Source: CAYZJD01 sp964478455 (GTDB lineage: Bacteria > Acidobacteriota > Terriglobia > Bryobacterales > Bryobacteraceae). Taken from it: a DNA stretch of 8,112 nt. Positions 6,669-8,112 of this stretch are shown here, piece by piece (the stretch's first letter is position 1; each line of letters starts with the position of its first letter). The stretch covers positions 1-8,112 of the forward strand of contig CAYZJD010000203.1 of assembly GCA_964478455.1 (NCBI GenBank), read 5' to 3'. Under the pieces are notes generated by a model. That model worked only from the letters and a program-made list of their open reading frames with translations. It was not told where the DNA came from and made no database searches. Made by a program: the position numbers and the translations under genes.

Positions 6669-6732
6669 TTCTTACTGTAGACCGAAACCCGCGCCCGGGA
6701 CAGGAAGCGTCCCCAGGGCGAGCAGTGAAGAA
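6669..6732 (+). ncRNA. Two-tier stem-loop in the rng leader
   Basis: The upper stem pairs CGCCC-GGGAC (6692-6701) with GTCCC-GGGCG (6709-6713 and 6716-6720): ten base pairs with a two-base CA bulge and a seven-base loop AGGAAGC. The lower stem pairs TTCTT-ACTG (6669-6677) with CAGT-AAGAA (6723-6726 and 6728-6732): nine pairs with one bulged G. An asymmetric internal loop (14 and 2 bases) separates them. A perfect palindrome GAAGGCCTTC (6730-6739) adjoins it. It lies 66-129 bases before the rng ATG, so it is either a 5' UTR control element or a small RNA. It matches no RNA family I recognise. Pairing was derived by hand. Confidence 0.45.
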
Positions 6733-6773
6733 GGCCTTCCTCGATCTCCCGCCGCGCGCCGCCCGCTGAATCG

Positions 6774-6790
6774 CCTCCGTTCACCGGAGG
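6774..6790 (+). promoter_or_regulatory. Hairpin burying the rng Shine-Dalgarno sequence
   Basis: CCTCCG (6774-6779) and CGGAGG (6785-6790) are perfect complements around the five-base loop TTCAC. The 3' arm contains the GGAGG ribosome binding site, 7 bases before the ATG at 6798. All five SD bases are paired in a six-pair GC-rich stem, so translation should require its opening by a ribosome, protein or alternative pairing. The part GAGGAGTACTCA (6787-6798) repeats the mreB start region. Confidence 0.6.
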
Positions 6791-6797
6791 AGTACTC

Positions 6798-8112
6798 ATG
6801 GGAAAAGAACTAGTGATTTCGGCTGACCGGCACGAAACCAGGGTCGCCGTGCTTGAAGATGACCAGTTAGTGGAGATCTACTTCCAGCGGGCGAACGAAT
6901 ACTCGCTCGCCGGCAGCATTCACAAGGGCCGCGTCACCCGCGTGCTTCCCGGCATGCAATCGGCGTTTGTGGGCATCGGGCTCGAGCGGGACGCCTTCCT
7001 TTACGTCTCGGACTTTTTCGAGGAGCACGAGGAGTACGACAAGATGCCCAGCGGCGAAGAGCGCGGCCGGAGGGCGGAGCCGGCTGCGGCGGTTGCCGAG
7101 AAGCCGGAAGCCGCATCCGAGCGTGGCGCCGAAGGGGACCAGCGCGACCGCCGAGGGCGTCGCTCCCGCAGGCGCCGCAACCGAGGCCGGGGTTTCCCCG
7201 AGTCCAAGTATGCTCCTGAACCCGCACCCGCCTGGAAGCAGGCAGAAGCCCCTCAGGGTGACTTCGCCGTGCTGCCGGGTGAGTCGCTCGCCAAGTATAG
7301 CCACCCGGAAGAGGAGACCATGGCGGAGGAGGTGACTGCCGCAGCTACTGGAGAGGAAGCGGTTGCGACGGCCACTGAAGAACGAGCAGACTCAACGGTC
7401 GCAGAAGAAGCATCGGCCGGCGCCGAGCACGAGACTATCCCTCCGGCGGATTTGGAGCGCACTGCCGCTGCTGCCGCGGAACCCGAGGAAGTTGTTCCGG
7501 CTGTAGATGCAGAGCCGGTCCTGGCCGAAGTGGAAACGGCCGTGGAGGAACTCGAAGCGGCTTTAGAGGCGGAAGAAGCCGAGCCGGCCGGGGAGATTTC
7601 CCTTGAGGAGAGCCCCGCCGAGGACGCTGCCCAATCACCGGCCGAAGAACCAGTTGGCGCGGAGGCTGCGCCGCAGGGGGACGCCTCCGGTCCTGCTCTC
7701 GCCTCAGCCGCCGAACTTCGCGAGAGCGGCCGGCTTTATACTCACCGCGTTACCCGCCGGCTGCGTCGCAAGACGCGCTATCCGGAGGGACGCACCGAGT
7801 CCGAGGAAGCAGCGCCGGCCCGCGCCCCGCGTCCAGAGGTTGAGGAAGCTGCCCGCCCGGAGAAGCCTGAGCCATCGATCAGCGACCTGTTGAAAGAGGG
7901 CCAGGAAATCCTTGTCCAGATCGCCAAGGAGCCCCTCGGGCAAAAGGGCGCGCGCATTACGTCGCACATCGCCCTGCCGGGCCGTTACGTCGTTTACATG
8001 CCGACGGTGGAGCACCTCGGCGTGTCGCGCAAGATCGGCTCCGACGAGGAGCGCATGAGGCTTCGCCGTATCTTGCAGGCCCACCGCGCCGGCATGCCGG
8101 GCGGCTTCATCA
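6798..8112 (+). CDS. rng: Ribonuclease E/G family endoribonuclease, N-terminal part, with a large S1-domain insertion
   Basis: The first 438 codons of an RNase E/G, cut by the right edge. These enzymes cleave single-stranded, AU-rich RNA in mRNA decay and rRNA processing. Residues 1-76 match the family N-terminus and the first half of the S1 RNA-binding domain (G-R-V-T-R-V-L-P-G-M-Q-S-A-F-V, then D-A-F-L-Y-V-S-D-F). From I361 the second half resumes: I-S-D-L-L-K-E-G-Q-E-I-L-V-Q, P-L-G-Q-K-G-A-R-I-T, L-P-G-R-Y-V-V-Y-M-P. About 280 residues lie between, where E. coli RNase G has about 30. The insert holds an Arg-rich patch (116-131), an isolated L-P-G-E-S-L-A-K-Y motif (159-167), a long Glu/Ala/Pro-rich acidic stretch (about 171-310) and a second basic patch (about 315-335). 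The catalytic DNase I-like domain is outside the window. The ATG has a strong SD (GGAGG), itself inside a hairpin. E versus G cannot be decided here. Confidence 0.94.
   Translation, partial: MGKELVISADRHETRVAVLEDDQLVEIYFQRANEYSLAGSIHKGRVTRVLPGMQSAFVGIGLERDAFLYVSDFFEEHEEYDKMPSGEERGRRAEPAAAVAEKPEAASERGAEGDQRDRRGRRSRRRRNRGRGFPESKYAPEPAPAWKQAEAPQGDFAVLPGESLAKYSHPEEETMAEEVTAAATGEEAVATATEERADSTVAEEASAGAEHETIPPADLERTAAAAAEPEEVVPAVDAEPVLAEVETAVEELEAALEAEEAEPAGEISLEESPAEDAAQSPAEEPVGAEAAPQGDASGPALASAAELRESGRLYTHRVTRRLRRKTRYPEGRTESEEAAPARAPRPEVEEAARPEKPEPSISDLLKEGQEILVQIAKEPLGQKGARITSHIALPGRYVVYMPTVEHLGVSRKIGSDEERMRLRRILQAHRAGMPGGFI

Noticed and set aside
6486..6680. 64-codon open frame starting at a TTG that overlaps the rodA stop
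   Set aside because: It has no SD, a basic unpatterned product, and crosses the inverted repeats at 6556 and 6625, which look like non-coding structure.
6967..7335. Overlapping plus- and minus-strand frames inside the RNase insertion
   Set aside because: The RNase frame stays open through the whole insert and resumes the S1 domain in phase, so these are shadows of biased codon use.
7320..7700. GAA/GCC-rich stretch considered as a tandem repeat
   Set aside because: It encodes Glu/Ala/Pro low-complexity protein, but no fixed-length repeat unit could be found by eye.
1..8112. CRISPR array, tRNA, IS element, prophage or defence genes
   Set aside because: No direct-repeat/spacer pattern, cloverleaf, transposase or terminal repeats were found; the window is a standard cell-shape cluster.

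Overview
This is a high-GC bacterial window dominated by the rod-shape (elongasome) cluster mreB-mreC-mreD-mrdA(PBP2)-rodA, all on the + strand from 598 to 6489. After a structured 308-base gap comes the first 438 codons of an RNase E/G family ribonuclease, cut by the right edge. On the left, a divergent minus-strand gene, cut by the left edge, encodes the start of a probable secreted beta-propeller lipoprotein. No tRNA, rRNA, CRISPR array, IS element or prophage gene was seen.

Likely source: a Gram-negative-type rod, most plausibly an Acidobacteriota member of the Solibacter/Bryobacter kind. This is inference from gene order, GC-rich codon use and the large acidic/basic insertion inside the S1 domain of the RNase. 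It was not tested by any search.

Layout: 1-343 (-) lipoprotein start; 344-597 divergent intergenic region with a probable leaderless promoter (-), an extended -10 candidate for mreB (+) and an mreB leader; 598-5401 and 5398-6489 the five rod genes, with tight junctions (19-base gap, 17-base overlap, about 53-base gap, 4-base ATGA overlap) that indicate one coupled operon; 6490-6797 a gap dense in inverted repeats (operator- or terminator-like dyads, a two-tier leader stem-loop, and a hairpin that buries the rng ribosome binding site); 6798-8112 the ribonuclease.

How the genes work together: MreB filaments on the inner membrane, with MreC and MreD, position and activate the glycan polymerase RodA (SEDS family) and its partner transpeptidase PBP2, giving sidewall elongation. 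RNase E/G is an RNA decay and rRNA-processing enzyme. Its gene also lies downstream of mreBCD in E. coli, where the genes between them differ, so the linkage recurs in distant bacteria.

The core genes are ordinary. The points worth a second look are the rng leader (SD-sequestering hairpin plus upstream fold), the roughly 280-residue S1 insertion in the RNase, the identical 12-base GAGGAGTACTCA at the translation starts of mreB and rng (which raises the possibility of an ACG start for mreB), and the 140-residue MreC tail.
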